Source: Streptococcus uberis
GTDB taxonomy: Bacteria; Bacillota; Bacilli; Lactobacillales; Streptococcaceae
NCBI RefSeq assembly: GCF_900475595.1
Contig: NZ_LS483397.1
Location: 839,001 to 903,000, forward strand
DNA length: 64,000 nucleotides
Reading direction: 5' to 3'
Part shown: piece by piece, positions 42,566 through 52,074 of the stretch
Position numbering within the stretch: position 1 is the first letter of the stretch
Layout of the letters: the number at the start of each line of letters is the position of its first letter
The notes under the pieces: model-generated
Databases searched by the model: none
Told to the model about the DNA's origin: nothing
What the model saw: only the letters and a program-made list of their open reading frames with translations
Translations under genes and position numbers: made by a program

Positions 42566-44084
42566 ATTGCTTTTGACCTTTGAAGACCGTTTTTCGGAAT
42601 GGCTAAAGGCACTTGGTGAACACCTTCAAATCTCATTACTCTCTCTCTTGATTGCTATATTAATAGGAATTCCTCTGGCAAGCCTACTCACTAAAAGTAA
42701 ACGTTGGTCTGATTTTGTTCTCCAATTAACGGGTGTTTTTCAAACCATACCATCATTAGCTCTTTTGGGATTATTTATTCCTTTGATGGGAATTGGAACG
42801 ATACCAGCAGTTAGTGCCTTGGTGATATATGCTGTATTTCCTATCATTCAAAACACGATTACAGGCTTGAATGGTATTGAGCCTAGTTTAGTGGAAGCAG
42901 GAACTGCATTTGGTATGTCAAAATGGGAACGACTTAAGACATTTGAAATTCCTATCGCTATGCCTGTTATCATGTCAGGCGTCAGAACGTCTGCTGTCAT
43001 GATTATTGGGACGGCAACTTTAGCTTCTTTAATTGGTGCAGGTGGTTTAGGGACATTCATACTGCTTGGTATTGACCGAAATAATACCTCATTGATTCTG
43101 ATTGGTGCCATCTCGTCAGCTCTGTTAGCTATCTTGTTTAATAGCATTTTGCAATACCTGGAAAAGGCTTCTTTAAGGAAAATATTACTTGCTTTTTCAC
43201 TGATTGTCATTGCTCTTCTAGCATCTTACAGTCCAAAAATCTTTTCAAGATTCCATAAAGAAAAAGAAAGGATTGTCATTGCTGGTAAGTTAGGGGCAGA
43301 ACCTGATATTTTAATTAATCTTTACAAAGAAATGATTGAAAACCATACTGATTTACAGGTTGAGGTTAAATCAAATTTTGGTAAAACAACCTTCTTATAT
43401 CAGGCCTTGAAATCTGGTGATATTGATATATATCCTGAGTTTACGGGGACCATTACCTCAAGTCTCTTAGAGGAGAAACCAAGTCTTTCAAATGATCCAA
43501 AAAAGGTTTATGAAGATGCTCGAGATGGTATCGCTAAACAAGACCAATTGGTTTTATTAAAGCCTTTTGCCTATCAAAACACATATGCTATTGCTGTTCC
43601 GGAAAGCTTAGCGCAGGAGAAGAAGTGGCGGAAGATATCTGACTTGCTTCCTTACCAGAATCAGATTAAAGCAGGTTTCACTTTAGAGTTTAAAGACCGA
43701 CCAGATGGCAATAAAGGTTTGCAAGAAACATATGGTTTGCAGTTGCAGGTTTCAACCATGGAGCCAGCATTACGTTATCAAGCCATTGCTTCCAATGATA
43801 TTCAGGTTACAGATGCCTATTCTACAGATGCAGAACTCCGTAAGTATCATTTAAAAGTACTTGAAGATGATAAACACCTTTTTCCTCCATACCAGGGTGC
43901 GCCATTACTGAAAAGAAGTTTACTCAAAAAACATCCTGAATTAAAGACAATTTTAAATCGATTATCTGGAAAAATTTCAGAAACCGAAATGCAAAATATG
44001 AATTATAAAGTTTCTGTCCAAGGTCAATCGGCTAATCAAGTTGCTAAAGATTATTTAATCAAGGAAAAGTTAATCAAACCCTAA
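42558..44084 (+). CDS. Osmoprotectant ABC transporter permease fused to its substrate-binding domain
   Basis: 508 residues. ATG at 42558 follows GGAGGTGAAGG. The N-terminal half (about 15-225) is a MetI-type permease with the EAA loop '[21 protein letters not shown]'. After a last membrane segment (about 211-230), residues 240-508 form an OpuAC/GBP-type binding domain ('[23 protein letters not shown]', '[11 protein letters not shown]', '[11 protein letters not shown]'). The fusion tethers the receptor to the outer face, as in LAB OpuA/ProWX proteins. Substrates could be choline, carnitine or glycine betaine. Confidence 0.93.
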   Translation: MNELLLTFEDRFSEWLKALGEHLQISLLSLLIAILIGIPLASLLTKSKRWSDFVLQLTGVFQTIPSLALLGLFIPLMGIGTIPAVSALVIYAVFPIIQNTITGLNGIEPSLVEAGTAFGMSKWERLKTFEIPIAMPVIMSGVRTSAVMIIGTATLASLIGAGGLGTFILLGIDRNNTSLILIGAISSALLAILFNSILQYLEKASLRKILLAFSLIVIALLASYSPKIFSRFHKEKERIVIAGKLGAEPDILINLYKEMIENHTDLQVEVKSNFGKTTFLYQALKSGDIDIYPEFTGTITSSLLEEKPSLSNDPKKVYEDARDGIAKQDQLVLLKPFAYQNTYAIAVPESLAQEKKWRKISDLLPYQNQIKAGFTLEFKDRPDGNKGLQETYGLQLQVSTMEPALRYQAIASNDIQVTDAYSTDAELRKYHLKVLEDDKHLFPPYQGAPLLKRSLLKKHPELKTILNRLSGKISETEMQNMNYKVSVQGQSANQVAKDYLIKEKLIKP

Positions 44085-44108
44085 AAGCTGACTACGGTCA
44101 GTTTTTTT
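44085..44108 (+). terminator. Terminator of the MarR/ABC operon
   Basis: CTGAC and GTCAG around TACG, extended by A/T pairs, directly after the stop and followed by seven T's. Confidence 0.75.
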
Positions 44109-44116
44109 AAAATCCT

Positions 44117-44176
44117 ATAATAGTATCATGAATACCTTTTATATTATTAGTTTTTTTAGAAAAAGAAAGATATAAT
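44117..44176 (+). promoter_or_regulatory. Promoter of the fourth GH1 gene with the shared ATAATAGTATCATGAA element
   Basis: ATAATAGTATCATGAA (44117-44132) is identical to 18986-19001 and ends the same 39 bases before TATAAT (44171-44176). ATATTATTAGTTTTTTTA, 21 bp after ATAGTAT, resembles the second half sites of the other promoters. No -35 consensus is seen. Confidence 0.6.
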
Positions 44177-44208
44177 ATAAGTATCACGATATAAAAGGAG
44201 ATTATCTG

Positions 44209-45630
44209 ATGTTGCATAAAACTTTGAAACCTTTTCCTGAAGACTTCTTTTGGGGGGCATCTACCTCAGCTTACCAAGTTGAAGGAGCAGCTTTAGAAGA
44301 TGGTAAAGGACCATCATGTCAAGATGTTAAGGAAATTCCTGAAGGAACTTCTGATTTGTCTGTCTCTGTAGATCATTACCATCGTTTTAAAGAGGACATT
44401 GCCTTAATGGCGGAAATGGGATTTAAATCCTATCGTTTTTCAATTTCATGGACACGTATTTTGCCTGAGGGCACAGGACGTGTCAATCAAGCAGGGGTTG
44501 ATTTTTATAATCAGCTCATTGATGAGTGTTTAAAATATGATATTGAGCCAATTGTAACCATGTTCCATTTTGATATGCCTGCTGCATTAGATGAAAAAGG
44601 GTCTTGGTCAAAACGTGAATCCATTGATTGGTTTGCTGAATTCGCAACAGTTCTCTTCAAAGAGTTTGGAGACCGTGTTAAGTATTGGTTAACCATTAAT
44701 GAACAAAACATGTTGACATTAGTTGGACCAGTTATCGGAACCTTACATGTTCCAGAAGGAACAACAAATCTTACCAAAGAAATTTACCAACAAAATCACC
44801 ACCAACTTGTAGCACAAGCCAAAGCCATGCAAATTTGTCATGAAATGCTTCCAGAAGCAAAAATTGGTCCAGCTCCTAATATTTCACTCGTTTATGCTGC
44901 CTCTTCAAAACCAGAAGATGTTTTAGCGGCACAAAACTATAATGCTATTCGTAACTGGTTGTATCTTGATGCTGCAGTACATGGTGTTTATAACTCTCTT
45001 GTATGGGCATATCTTGAGGAATTGGATGCAACTCCAGAGGTGACTGCAGATGACTTGGCAACTATGCAAGCAGGAAAACCTGATTTTATTGGTTTTAACT
45101 ACTATAATACAGCAACTGTTGAAGCATCTGACGGTAGTGAGACACTTGATCCTTCTGCAGATCAACAAACACAACGAGGTGAAGCAGGTTTCTATCGTGG
45201 AACAGATAATCCAAATCTTCCAAAAACAGAATTCGGATGGGAAATTGACCCAATGGGATTCCGTGCGACAATGAGAGAAATGTATAGCCGTTACCGCCTT
45301 CCAATGTTGGTAACAGAAAATGGTCTTGGTGCCTATGATACCTTAACAGAAGATGGTAAAATTCATGACCAATACCGCATTAATTATTTACGCGCCCATA
45401 TTGAACAAATTCAATTAGCCATCAGTGATGGCGTAGAAATGCTTGGCTATAATCCATGGTCAGCTATCGATTTGATTTCAACACATGAAGGTATCAAAAA
45501 ACGTTATGGCTTTATTTATGTTGACCGTGATGAATTTGACTTAAAAACTTTGAATCGTTACCGTAAAGATTCTTTCTACTGGTATCAAAAAGTGATTAAA
45601 ACAAATGGTCAAGATTTAAGTGATATGTAA
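44209..45630 (+). CDS. GH1 6-phospho-beta-glucosidase (fourth, distinct clade)
   Basis: 473 residues. Acid/base Glu165 lies in 'LTINEQNML' and nucleophile Glu370 in 'VTENGLGAYD'. The phosphate-site residues are in '[17 protein letters not shown]'. It lacks the long N-terminal insert of the three cluster enzymes and has N-E-Q where they have N-E-I, so it belongs to another GH1 branch. Codon use is strongly biased, as in highly expressed genes. AAAAGGAGATT precedes ATG. The gene stands alone but shares its upstream element with the cluster 25 kb away. Confidence 0.93.
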   Translation: MLHKTLKPFPEDFFWGASTSAYQVEGAALEDGKGPSCQDVKEIPEGTSDLSVSVDHYHRFKEDIALMAEMGFKSYRFSISWTRILPEGTGRVNQAGVDFYNQLIDECLKYDIEPIVTMFHFDMPAALDEKGSWSKRESIDWFAEFATVLFKEFGDRVKYWLTINEQNMLTLVGPVIGTLHVPEGTTNLTKEIYQQNHHQLVAQAKAMQICHEMLPEAKIGPAPNISLVYAASSKPEDVLAAQNYNAIRNWLYLDAAVHGVYNSLVWAYLEELDATPEVTADDLATMQAGKPDFIGFNYYNTATVEASDGSETLDPSADQQTQRGEAGFYRGTDNPNLPKTEFGWEIDPMGFRATMREMYSRYRLPMLVTENGLGAYDTLTEDGKIHDQYRINYLRAHIEQIQLAISDGVEMLGYNPWSAIDLISTHEGIKKRYGFIYVDRDEFDLKTLNRYRKDSFYWYQKVIKTNGQDLSDM

Positions 45631-45633
45631 AAA

Positions 45634-45666
45634 GAAGTCTCCCTAGCAAACTAGGGAGATTTTTTG
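45634..45666 (+). terminator. Terminator of the fourth GH1 gene
   Basis: TCTCCCTAG and CTAGGGAGA with a CAAA loop, then T's. Confidence 0.92.
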
Positions 45667-45705
45667 ATTAAAATCCGAACAAAACGAAAATTATATCCTG
45701 AAAAA

Positions 45706-45857
45706 TTGACAAAAAATAAACGTTGCTGTAAAATATCTCTAGGAAGGGTAAGTTTTTACCTAGCGATGTCTCTTTTAGAGATTATAGGAAGGTCATTTAA
45801 TTATTGTTTTGATGTGATTTTAGAACACATCAATGTCTTTTAAAAGGAGAAAAACTT
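45706..45857 (+). promoter_or_regulatory. guaC promoter and hairpin-rich leader
   Basis: TTGACA (45706-45711) and TAAAAT (45729-45734), 17 bp apart, form a near-consensus promoter with start near 45741. The about 115-base leader can form GGTAAGTTTTTACC (45747-45760), a TCTC/GAGA hairpin, and TTGATGTG/CACATCAA (45809-45833) shortly before the ribosome site. It does not match a purine aptamer. Whether the hairpins regulate guaC is open. Confidence 0.6.
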
Positions 45858-46841
45858 ATGTTTAATGACATGCCTGTATTTGATTATGAAGATATTCAAT
45901 TAATTCCTAATAAGTGTATCATTAATAGTCGTTCTGAGGCTGATACAAGCGTTCAACTTGGAAAATACAGTTTTAAATTACCAGTCATACCAGCTAATAT
46001 GCAAACGATCATTGACGAAACGATTGCTGAACAATTAGCAAAAGATGGTTATTTTTATATCATGCATCGATTCGATGAAGAAAGCCGTAAGCCTTTTATT
46101 AAGCGCATGCATGAGCAAAACTTGATTGCTTCCATTTCAGTTGGTGTAAAGGAATATGAATACGATTTTGTCACTTCTTTAAAAGAAGATGCCCCTGAAT
46201 TTGTGACAATTGATATCGCCCATGGACACGCCAATAGTGTTATCAAGATGATTCAGCACATCAAAAAAGAATTACCAGAGACATTTGTTATCGCTGGCAA
46301 TGTTGGGACACCTGAAGCAGTACGTGAATTGGAAAATGCAGGAGCAGATGCAACAAAAGTTGGCATCGGACCTGGTAAAGTATGTATCACAAAAGTTAAA
46401 ACTGGTTTTGGAACAGGTGGCTGGCAATTAGCTGCTTTACGTTGGTGTGCCAAAGCTGCGCGTAAACCAATAATCGCGGATGGTGGTATTCGCACTCATG
46501 GAGATATTGCCAAGTCTATCCGATTTGGTGCAACTATGGTCATGATTGGTTCGCTTTTTGCAGGACATCTTGAAAGTCCTGGTAAACTCGTTGAAATCGA
46601 TGGTGAAACCTTTAAAGAATACTATGGTTCAGCATCTGAGTATCAAAAGGGAGAACACAAAAATGTTGAAGGTAAAAAAATCTTATTACCAACAAAAGGT
46701 CATCTTTCGGATACCTTAACAGAAATGAAACAAGATTTGCAATCCTCAATTTCATATGCGGGAGGAAAAGATTTAGCTGCTCTTCGTCGCGTCGATTACG
46801 TTATTGTCAAAAATTCCATCTGGAATGGTGATTCTATCTAA
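45858..46841 (+). CDS. guaC: GMP reductase
   Basis: 327 residues, the length of type 2 bacterial GMP reductases. Reduces GMP to IMP with NADPH, returning guanine nucleotides to the adenine branch. TIM barrel with '[13 protein letters not shown]' holding the catalytic Cys, and phosphate-binding '[26 protein letters not shown]'. There are no CBS domains, which excludes IMP dehydrogenase. AAAAGGAG precedes ATG. It is next to the xpt-pbuX purine salvage operon. Confidence 0.95.
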   Translation: MFNDMPVFDYEDIQLIPNKCIINSRSEADTSVQLGKYSFKLPVIPANMQTIIDETIAEQLAKDGYFYIMHRFDEESRKPFIKRMHEQNLIASISVGVKEYEYDFVTSLKEDAPEFVTIDIAHGHANSVIKMIQHIKKELPETFVIAGNVGTPEAVRELENAGADATKVGIGPGKVCITKVKTGFGTGGWQLAALRWCAKAARKPIIADGGIRTHGDIAKSIRFGATMVMIGSLFAGHLESPGKLVEIDGETFKEYYGSASEYQKGEHKNVEGKKILLPTKGHLSDTLTEMKQDLQSSISYAGGKDLAALRRVDYVIVKNSIWNGDSI

Positions 46842-46848
46842 GAAGGTC

Positions 46849-46876
46849 TTGAATTTTCAGAAATTCGTGATATGAT
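46849..46876 (+). promoter_or_regulatory. xpt-pbuX promoter
   Basis: TTGAAT (46849-46854) and TATGAT (46871-46876), spacer 16 bp, about 19 bases before the riboswitch aptamer. Confidence 0.65.
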
Positions 46877-46901
46877 AGTCATAACAAAAATTGAATAAAC
46901 T

Positions 46902-46964
46902 ACTTATTTATACTGTGAATTGGCGCAGTGTTTCTACAAGACACCGTAATGTCTAACAATAAGT
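46902..46964 (+). ncRNA. Guanine-class purine riboswitch aptamer
   Basis: P1 is ACTTATT (46902-46908) with AATAAGT (46958-46964). The three-way junction and loops follow the family pattern, with L3/J elements 'GTTTCTAC' and 'CACCGTAATGTCTAAC'. The specificity base before the 3' P1 strand is C (46957), as in guanine or xanthine-responsive members; adenine types have U. It precedes xpt and pbuX, standard targets. Confidence 0.93.
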
Positions 46965-46969
46965 AAGCT

Positions 46970-47043
46970 AAAAAGCTTGCTTGGTTTTAACCTTGCAAAG
47001 CAGGAGGAGTAGTGTCCTCTTGTTTTGTGGCAAGCTTTTTTTG
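46970..47043 (+). terminator. Riboswitch-controlled terminator before xpt
   Basis: AAAAAGCTTGC (46970-46980) and GCAAGCTTTTT (47030-47040) close a stem over a loop that has its own GAGGA/TCCTC hairpin, followed by T's. Ligand binding should favour it and switch the operon off. Confidence 0.85.
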
Positions 47044-47062
47044 TTTTTAGAAAGAGGTCATC

Positions 47063-47644
47063 ATGAAATTACTTGAAGAACGTATTTTAAAAGATGGTAA
47101 CGTTCTAGGCGAAAACATTTTAAAGGTTGATAGTTTTCTAACACATCAAGTGGATTATCACTTGATGCGTGACATTGGTAAAGTTTTTGCTGAATCATAC
47201 GCGGATGCTGGTATCACGAAGGTTGTGACAATCGAAGCATCTGGTATTGCTCCAGCCGTTTATGTCGCGGAAGCTTTAAAAGTCCCTATGATCTTTGCAA
47301 AGAAACATAAAAATATCACCATGACCGAAGGTATTTTAACTGCGGAGGTATACTCATTTACTAAACAGGTAACCAGCACGGTTTCTATTGCAAGTAAATT
47401 TTTGAGTAAAGATGATAAAGTCTTAATTATTGATGACTTTTTAGCTAATGGTCAAGCCGCAAAAGGCCTAATTGAAATTATTCAACAAGCGGGTGCCAGT
47501 GTTGAAGGTGTTGGCATTGTGATTGAAAAGTCATTTCAAGATGGTCGTCAATTACTTGAAAATATGGGAGTTAAGGTTACTTCTCTAGCACGTATCAAAA
47601 ATTTTGAAAATGGAAGATTAAACTTTATGGAGGCCGACGCATAA
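47063..47644 (+). CDS. xpt: Xanthine phosphoribosyltransferase
   Basis: 193 residues. Type I PRTase with the PRPP loop '[18 protein letters not shown]' near residue 120 and the N-terminal '[12 protein letters not shown]' typical of Xpt. Converts xanthine and PRPP to XMP in the cytosol. AGAGG precedes ATG. Under the guanine riboswitch and overlapping pbuX by one base, so uptake and phosphoribosylation are coordinated. Confidence 0.95.
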   Translation: MKLLEERILKDGNVLGENILKVDSFLTHQVDYHLMRDIGKVFAESYADAGITKVVTIEASGIAPAVYVAEALKVPMIFAKKHKNITMTEGILTAEVYSFTKQVTSTVSIASKFLSKDDKVLIIDDFLANGQAAKGLIEIIQQAGASVEGVGIVIEKSFQDGRQLLENMGVKVTSLARIKNFENGRLNFMEADA

Positions 47645-48918
47645 TGCAAACGGAAACACAACATTCACATTCACAATCAGCGATTTTAGGATTACAACAT
47701 TTATTATCAATGTATGCTGGTTCTATTCTAGTTCCCATCATGATTGCTGGAGCTTTAGGTTACTCTGCTAAAGAATTGACTTATTTGATTTCAACAGATA
47801 TTTTCATGTGTGGCCTTGCAACTTTTTTACAGTTGCAATTTAATAAGTACTTTGGAGTGGGACTACCTGTCGTTCTTGGTTGTGCTTTTCAATCAGTGGC
47901 ACCTCTATCAATTATTGGGGCTAAACAAGGTTCTGGTGCTATGTTTGGTGCCTTGATTGCCTCAGGTCTTTTTGTCATTCTTATCGCAGGCGTTTTTTCA
48001 AAAATTGCGCGTTTCTTCCCAGCAATTGTAACAGGTTCGGTTATTACAACCATTGGTCTTTCATTAATTCCAGTTGCAATGGGAAATATGGGCAATAATA
48101 CACCAAAACCAACAGGTCAAAGCCTTATTTTAGCCTTTTTAACTATTTTTATTATTTTGGCTATTCAAAAATTTGCGACTGGCTTTATCAAATCAATTGC
48201 TATCTTAATTGGCTTAATTGCCGGAACTCTGGTTGCAGCCTTGATGGGACTTGTTGATACTTCAGCTGTTTCTAGTGCCCCATGGGTCCATGTACCAACA
48301 CCATTTTACTTTGGAGCACCAAAATTTGAAATTACTTCAATTGTTATGATGTGTATTATTGCAATTGTTTCGATGGTGGAGTCAACAGGTGTATATTTAG
48401 CCCTATCTGATATTACCGATGAAACACTTGATAGCAATCGTTTAAGAAATGGTTACCGTGCGGAAGGTTTAGCTGTTTTGTTAGGCGGAATCTTTAATAC
48501 TTTCCCCTATACAGGTTTTTCTCAAAATGTAGGATTGGTTAGATTGTCTGGTATTAAAACGAGACGTCCAATCTATTACACTGCAGCCTTTCTTGTAGTT
48601 ATCGGTTTACTTCCAAAATTTGGAGCTTTAGCTCAAATGATTCCAAGCCCAGTTCTTGGTGGAGCAATGCTTGTTTTATTTGGTATGGTAGCATTGCAAG
48701 GCATGCAAATGTTAAATCGTGTTGATTTCCAAGGAAATGAACATAACTTTATTATTGCAGCTGTTTCAATTTCAGCCGGTGTTGGCTTTAATGGAACCAA
48801 CCTATTTGCAAGTTTACCTTCAACCGCAAATATGTTTTTGACAAATGGGATTGTCATTGCAACAGTAACAGCGGTACTTTTAAATCTCATTTTTAATGGT
48901 AATACAAAAGAAAACTAA
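47644..48918 (+). CDS. pbuX: Xanthine permease (NCS2 family)
   Basis: 424 residues, about 12-14 hydrophobic segments. NCS2 features: 'VVLGCAFQSVAPLSIIG', the signature 'ESTGVYLALSDITDE' with the substrate Glu, and 'NTFPYTGFSQNVGLVRLSGIKTR' near residue 285. It imports xanthine, and possibly uric acid, with H+. It shares an A with the xpt stop codon (TAATG). A bidirectional terminator follows. Confidence 0.95.
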   Translation: MQTETQHSHSQSAILGLQHLLSMYAGSILVPIMIAGALGYSAKELTYLISTDIFMCGLATFLQLQFNKYFGVGLPVVLGCAFQSVAPLSIIGAKQGSGAMFGALIASGLFVILIAGVFSKIARFFPAIVTGSVITTIGLSLIPVAMGNMGNNTPKPTGQSLILAFLTIFIILAIQKFATGFIKSIAILIGLIAGTLVAALMGLVDTSAVSSAPWVHVPTPFYFGAPKFEITSIVMMCIIAIVSMVESTGVYLALSDITDETLDSNRLRNGYRAEGLAVLLGGIFNTFPYTGFSQNVGLVRLSGIKTRRPIYYTAAFLVVIGLLPKFGALAQMIPSPVLGGAMLVLFGMVALQGMQMLNRVDFQGNEHNFIIAAVSISAGVGFNGTNLFASLPSTANMFLTNGIVIATVTAVLLNLIFNGNTKEN

Positions 48919-48942
48919 GCAGGATGTGCTGCTTAGTTTTTT
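48912..48942. terminator. Bidirectional terminator between pbuX and apbE
   Basis: AACTAAGCAG and CTGCTTAGTT with GATGTG loop and flanking A and T runs, located between convergent stops. Confidence 0.88.
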
Positions 48943-49880
48943 TAGTTGTATAGAAGAGTCCACTTATCTTTAAGACCATTTGAAACAGCTATGCGATTAT
49001 CTTTAGTTACAATGATGCCTTCAATAGTTGGTAACTGATTGAGAATGTGAAAGACCTTTAAACTATCAAGTCCAAAAAGTCTCGTTGTCCAGATTTCACA
49101 ATCTAAGGAAGCGTCAGCTATGATTGTTAAGGAGGCCATATCTGTTTCGATTGGGTAACCTGTTTCTTTGTCAAAAATGTGATGGTATTCTTTGTCAGCA
49201 ATTTTTAGGCGACGCTCGTAAATACCGGAAGTCACTACAGATTGGTTTTTGATTTTAACCAGACCTAAATTATGTCCTCTTTTTTTCTCAGGATGTTGAA
49301 TACCGATGTAAAAAAGACCATCGGGACGCTTGCTATTGTCCCCATAGACTAAAACATTGCCTCCTAAATTAATCATGGCACTTTTGATACCGTCTTGAAC
49401 GAGATAATCCATGATAAGGTCTGCAATGTACCCTTTGGCAAGTGCACCTAGGTCAATTTTCATACCGGGCTCTGTCAAAAAAACGGATGATTTCTCGTGA
49501 TCAAGAATGATATTTTCTGGATTCGTTAGCGCTAGTTGTTTTTTTATCGTAGCATCGCTTGGAAGGTGAGCATCTGAAAAGCCAATTCTCCAGCTTTGAA
49601 CTAATGGACCAATGGCGATGTTAAGGTTGCTAGTATCAGCTAAACTGTGTTCTTTTCCAATTTGAATTAATTCAAACAATTGTGGGTGTACAACAATGGC
49701 TTTCTGACCAGCATGGTCATTAATGGCCATTAATTCTGAGTCAGCATCATTGGCACTGAATCGATTCTTATAGGTTTCAAAGAGTTGGCAAACAGTCGTT
49801 AATTGTTGGTCAGCTCTGCCAGAATCAATTTGTATATCAATTAGAGTTCCCATCATTTTGAGTTGATGTGTGACAAGCAT
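48942..49880 (-). CDS. apbE: ApbE-family FAD:protein FMN transferase
   Basis: 312 residues. ATG at 49880 follows AAGGAG; the nine-codon longer frame would put the ribosome site inside the gene. Seen: 'MMGTLIDIQID', 'LNIAIGPLVQSWRIGF', 'IDLGALAKGYIADLI' and 'MINLGGNVLVYG', the flavin and Mg-binding regions, then 'DKETGYPIETDMASLTIIADASLDCEIWTT'. Such enzymes attach FMN to Thr of partner proteins. Unlike most ApbE proteins it shows no signal peptide or lipobox, so it is cytosolic or exported otherwise. Confidence 0.92.
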   Translation of the reverse strand: MLVTHQLKMMGTLIDIQIDSGRADQQLTTVCQLFETYKNRFSANDADSELMAINDHAGQKAIVVHPQLFELIQIGKEHSLADTSNLNIAIGPLVQSWRIGFSDAHLPSDATIKKQLALTNPENIILDHEKSSVFLTEPGMKIDLGALAKGYIADLIMDYLVQDGIKSAMINLGGNVLVYGDNSKRPDGLFYIGIQHPEKKRGHNLGLVKIKNQSVVTSGIYERRLKIADKEYHHIFDKETGYPIETDMASLTIIADASLDCEIWTTRLFGLDSLKVFHILNQLPTIEGIIVTKDNRIAVSNGLKDKWTLLYN

Positions 49881-49919
49881 AGCAATCTCCTTAAACAAGT
49901 AGCGCAAGAATCAGAAAAA

Positions 49920-49943
49920 GAAGGCTAAATTGCTTTAGCCTTT
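49920..49943 (-). terminator. Minus-strand terminator between the tautomerase and apbE
   Basis: AAGGCTAAA and TTTAGCCTT with TTGC loop; on the minus strand T's follow. Confidence 0.8.
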
Positions 49944-49948
49944 TTAGT

Positions 49949-50134
49949 CTAGTTTTTGGTTTTCATTTCTCCATGAGGAAAGTAGCTTCCTTCAGGCATA
50001 TCATTGATCATGACATGAATGTTTTCTTTTGGTGCTTGAGCAATTCTTGAAACCACTTCTGTGACTTCACGAGCGAGTTCTATTTTTTGTTCTTGGCTAC
50101 GCCCTTCAAATAAATCAATGGTAACAAATGGCAT
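49949..50134 (-). CDS. 4-oxalocrotonate tautomerase-family enzyme
   Basis: 61 residues. Two ATGs are possible (50140 and 50134). The second gives M-P-F-V-T, so that Met removal exposes the catalytic N-terminal proline of the family; it is also 10 bases after AAAGGA, so I choose it. The rest, 'IDLFEGRSQEQKIELAREVTE', fits the helix with Arg11-type residues. The physiological substrate in streptococci is unknown. Confidence 0.9.
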   Translation of the reverse strand: MPFVTIDLFEGRSQEQKIELAREVTEVVSRIAQAPKENIHVMINDMPEGSYFPHGEMKTKN

Positions 50135-50359
50135 TTTCATGACTTCCTTTCTTTTTCTGCATCTATTTTACCATGTTTTTGGATTTTTGACTATTGAAAC
50201 CGCTATTATGAAAATGGATTATTTTCATTTCATAATAAGTTAGTGGATTTAGTAAATAAGTATTTTTCCCATAAAAGGATAGTCTTCGTATAGTATCTAT
50301 TAGAGTTTTAGAAACTTAAATCTTTGAAAGCTTACATCGCAAAATGATGACTTTTGTGG

Positions 50360-50365
50360 TAGAAT
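50360..50365 (+). promoter_or_regulatory. Extended -10 of the tdk operon
   Basis: TGGTAGAAT is an extended -10 (TAGAAT, 50360-50365), 33 bases before the tdk start; no -35 consensus. Confidence 0.45.
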
Positions 50366-50398
50366 AGTTTAGATAAATGAAGAAGGTAGGACCCAATT

Positions 50399-50977
50399 GT
50401 GGCTCAGTTATACTATAAGTATGGGACAATGAATTCAGGTAAATCCATTGAGATTTTAAAAGTTGCCCACAATTACGAAGAGCAAGGAAAACCAGTTGTC
50501 ATTATGACAAGTGCACTTGATACTAGGGATGGTTTTGGCATCGTTTCAAGTCGAATTGGTATGAGAAGAGAAGCAGTACCCATCACAGATGAGATGGATA
50601 TTTTTAACTACATTGATGCATTGGACGATAGACCATATTGTGTCTTGATTGATGAGTGCCAGTTTCTAAGCAAAAAAAATGTTTATGATTTAGCACGGGT
50701 TGTGGATGAATTGCAAGTCCCAGTTATGGCCTTTGGTTTAAAAAATGATTTTCAAAACGAACTCTTTGAAGGTTCCAAATACCTTTTGTTACTAGCTGAT
50801 AAAATTGACGAAATCAAAACGATTTGTCAATATTGCAGTAAAAAAGCCATTATGCAATTGCGGATGAAAGACAATCGTCCCATATACGAAGGCGAACAAA
50901 TTCAAATTGGCGGTAATGAAACTTACATTCCAGTTTGTCGTAAACATTATTTTCACCCACCGATTAATGAAGATTAA
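50399..50977 (+). CDS. tdk: Thymidine kinase
   Basis: 192 residues with a GTG start 10 bases after AGGTAGGA. Type II thymidine kinase: P-loop 'GTMNSGKS' (9-16), 'LIDECQFL' with the catalytic Glu, the lasso region, and four zinc cysteines in 'CQYCSKK' and 'VCRKHYFHP'. Salvages thymidine to dTMP. It leads the conserved tdk-prfA-prmC-tsaC-glyA gene string, 17 bp before prfA. Confidence 0.95.
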   Translation: MAQLYYKYGTMNSGKSIEILKVAHNYEEQGKPVVIMTSALDTRDGFGIVSSRIGMRREAVPITDEMDIFNYIDALDDRPYCVLIDECQFLSKKNVYDLARVVDELQVPVMAFGLKNDFQNELFEGSKYLLLLADKIDEIKTICQYCSKKAIMQLRMKDNRPIYEGEQIQIGGNETYIPVCRKHYFHPPINED

Positions 50978-50994
50978 GGAGAACGATTCATAAC

Positions 50995-52074
50995 ATGAAT
51001 ATATATGATCAACTACAAAGTCTTGAAGATAGATATGAAGAGTTAGGGGAACTCTTAAGTGACCCAGAGGTTGTTTCAGATACCAAACGCTTTATGGAAT
51101 TATCAAAAGAAGAAGCGAATACCAGAGAAACAGTTGCTACATATCGCCAATACAAAGATATTATTCAGTCCATTTCAGATGCTGAAGAAATGATTAAAGA
51201 ATCAGGTGGCGATCCTGAAATTGAAGAAATGGCTAAAGAGGAATTAAAAGAATCAAAAGCCGCTAAAGAAGATTATGAAGAAAAATTAAAAATCCTCTTA
51301 CTACCTAAAGATCCTAATGATGATAAAAATATTATCTTAGAAATTCGTGGTGCAGCTGGTGGAGATGAAGCGGCACTTTTTGCAGGAGATCTCTTGGATA
51401 TGTATCAACGCTTTGCTGAATCACAAGGCTGGCGCTTTGAAGTAATGGAGGCATCATACAATGGTGTTGGCGGAATTAAAGAAGTGGTAGCCATGGTTTC
51501 TGGTCAATCAGTTTATTCAAAACTAAAATATGAATCGGGAGCTCACCGTGTGCAACGTGTTCCTGTGACAGAAAGTCAAGGACGTGTCCACACTTCTACG
51601 GCAACTGTATTGGTTATGCCAGAAATCGAAGATGTCGAGTATGACATTGATCCTAAAGATCTAAGAATTGATATTTATCACGCTTCAGGAGCTGGTGGTC
51701 AGAACGTCAATAAAGTAGCAACGGCCGTTCGTATTGTCCATCTCCCAACCAATATCAAAGTTGAGATGCAAGAAGAACGAACCCAGCAAAAAAACAGAGA
51801 TAAAGCCATGAAGATTATTCGAGCTCGTGTGGCTGACCATTTTGCACAAATTGCTCAAGACGAGCAAGATGCTGAGCGTAAATCAACTATTGGTACTGGA
51901 GATCGTTCAGAACGTATTCGAACATATAATTTCCCTCAAAACCGTGTGACTGATCATCGCATTGGCTTAACCTTGCAAAAATTAGATACCATCTTGTCAG
52001 GTAAAATGGATGAAGTGATTGATGCACTCGTTATGTATGACCAAACTCAAAAACTAGAAACTTTGAATCAATAA
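50995..52074 (+). CDS. prfA: Peptide chain release factor 1
   Basis: 359 residues. Class I release factor for UAA/UAG. It has the N-terminal helical domain, '[15 protein letters not shown]', the codon-recognition P-x-T tripeptide region near residues 180-200 ('[17 protein letters not shown]'), and '[11 protein letters not shown]' with the universal GGQ that triggers peptidyl-tRNA hydrolysis. The next gene is the methylase that modifies the GGQ glutamine; the two overlap by 1 bp. Confidence 0.97.
   Translation: MNIYDQLQSLEDRYEELGELLSDPEVVSDTKRFMELSKEEANTRETVATYRQYKDIIQSISDAEEMIKESGGDPEIEEMAKEELKESKAAKEDYEEKLKILLLPKDPNDDKNIILEIRGAAGGDEAALFAGDLLDMYQRFAESQGWRFEVMEASYNGVGGIKEVVAMVSGQSVYSKLKYESGAHRVQRVPVTESQGRVHTSTATVLVMPEIEDVEYDIDPKDLRIDIYHASGAGGQNVNKVATAVRIVHLPTNIKVEMQEERTQQKNRDKAMKIIRARVADHFAQIAQDEQDAERKSTIGTGDRSERIRTYNFPQNRVTDHRIGLTLQKLDTILSGKMDEVIDALVMYDQTQKLETLNQ

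Noticed and set aside
45735..45782. ATCTCTA/TAGAGAT stem as the base of a guaC riboswitch
   Set aside because: The left arm falls in the promoter before the expected transcription start, so it would not be in the RNA.
45741..45857. Second purine riboswitch before guaC
   Set aside because: No P1-junction-loop pattern and no conserved CACCGTAA-like element of the purine class.
50287..50300. ATAGTAT motif copy before tdk
   Set aside because: It matches only the 7-base core, without the longer motif or a sugar-related gene; taken as chance in AT-rich DNA.
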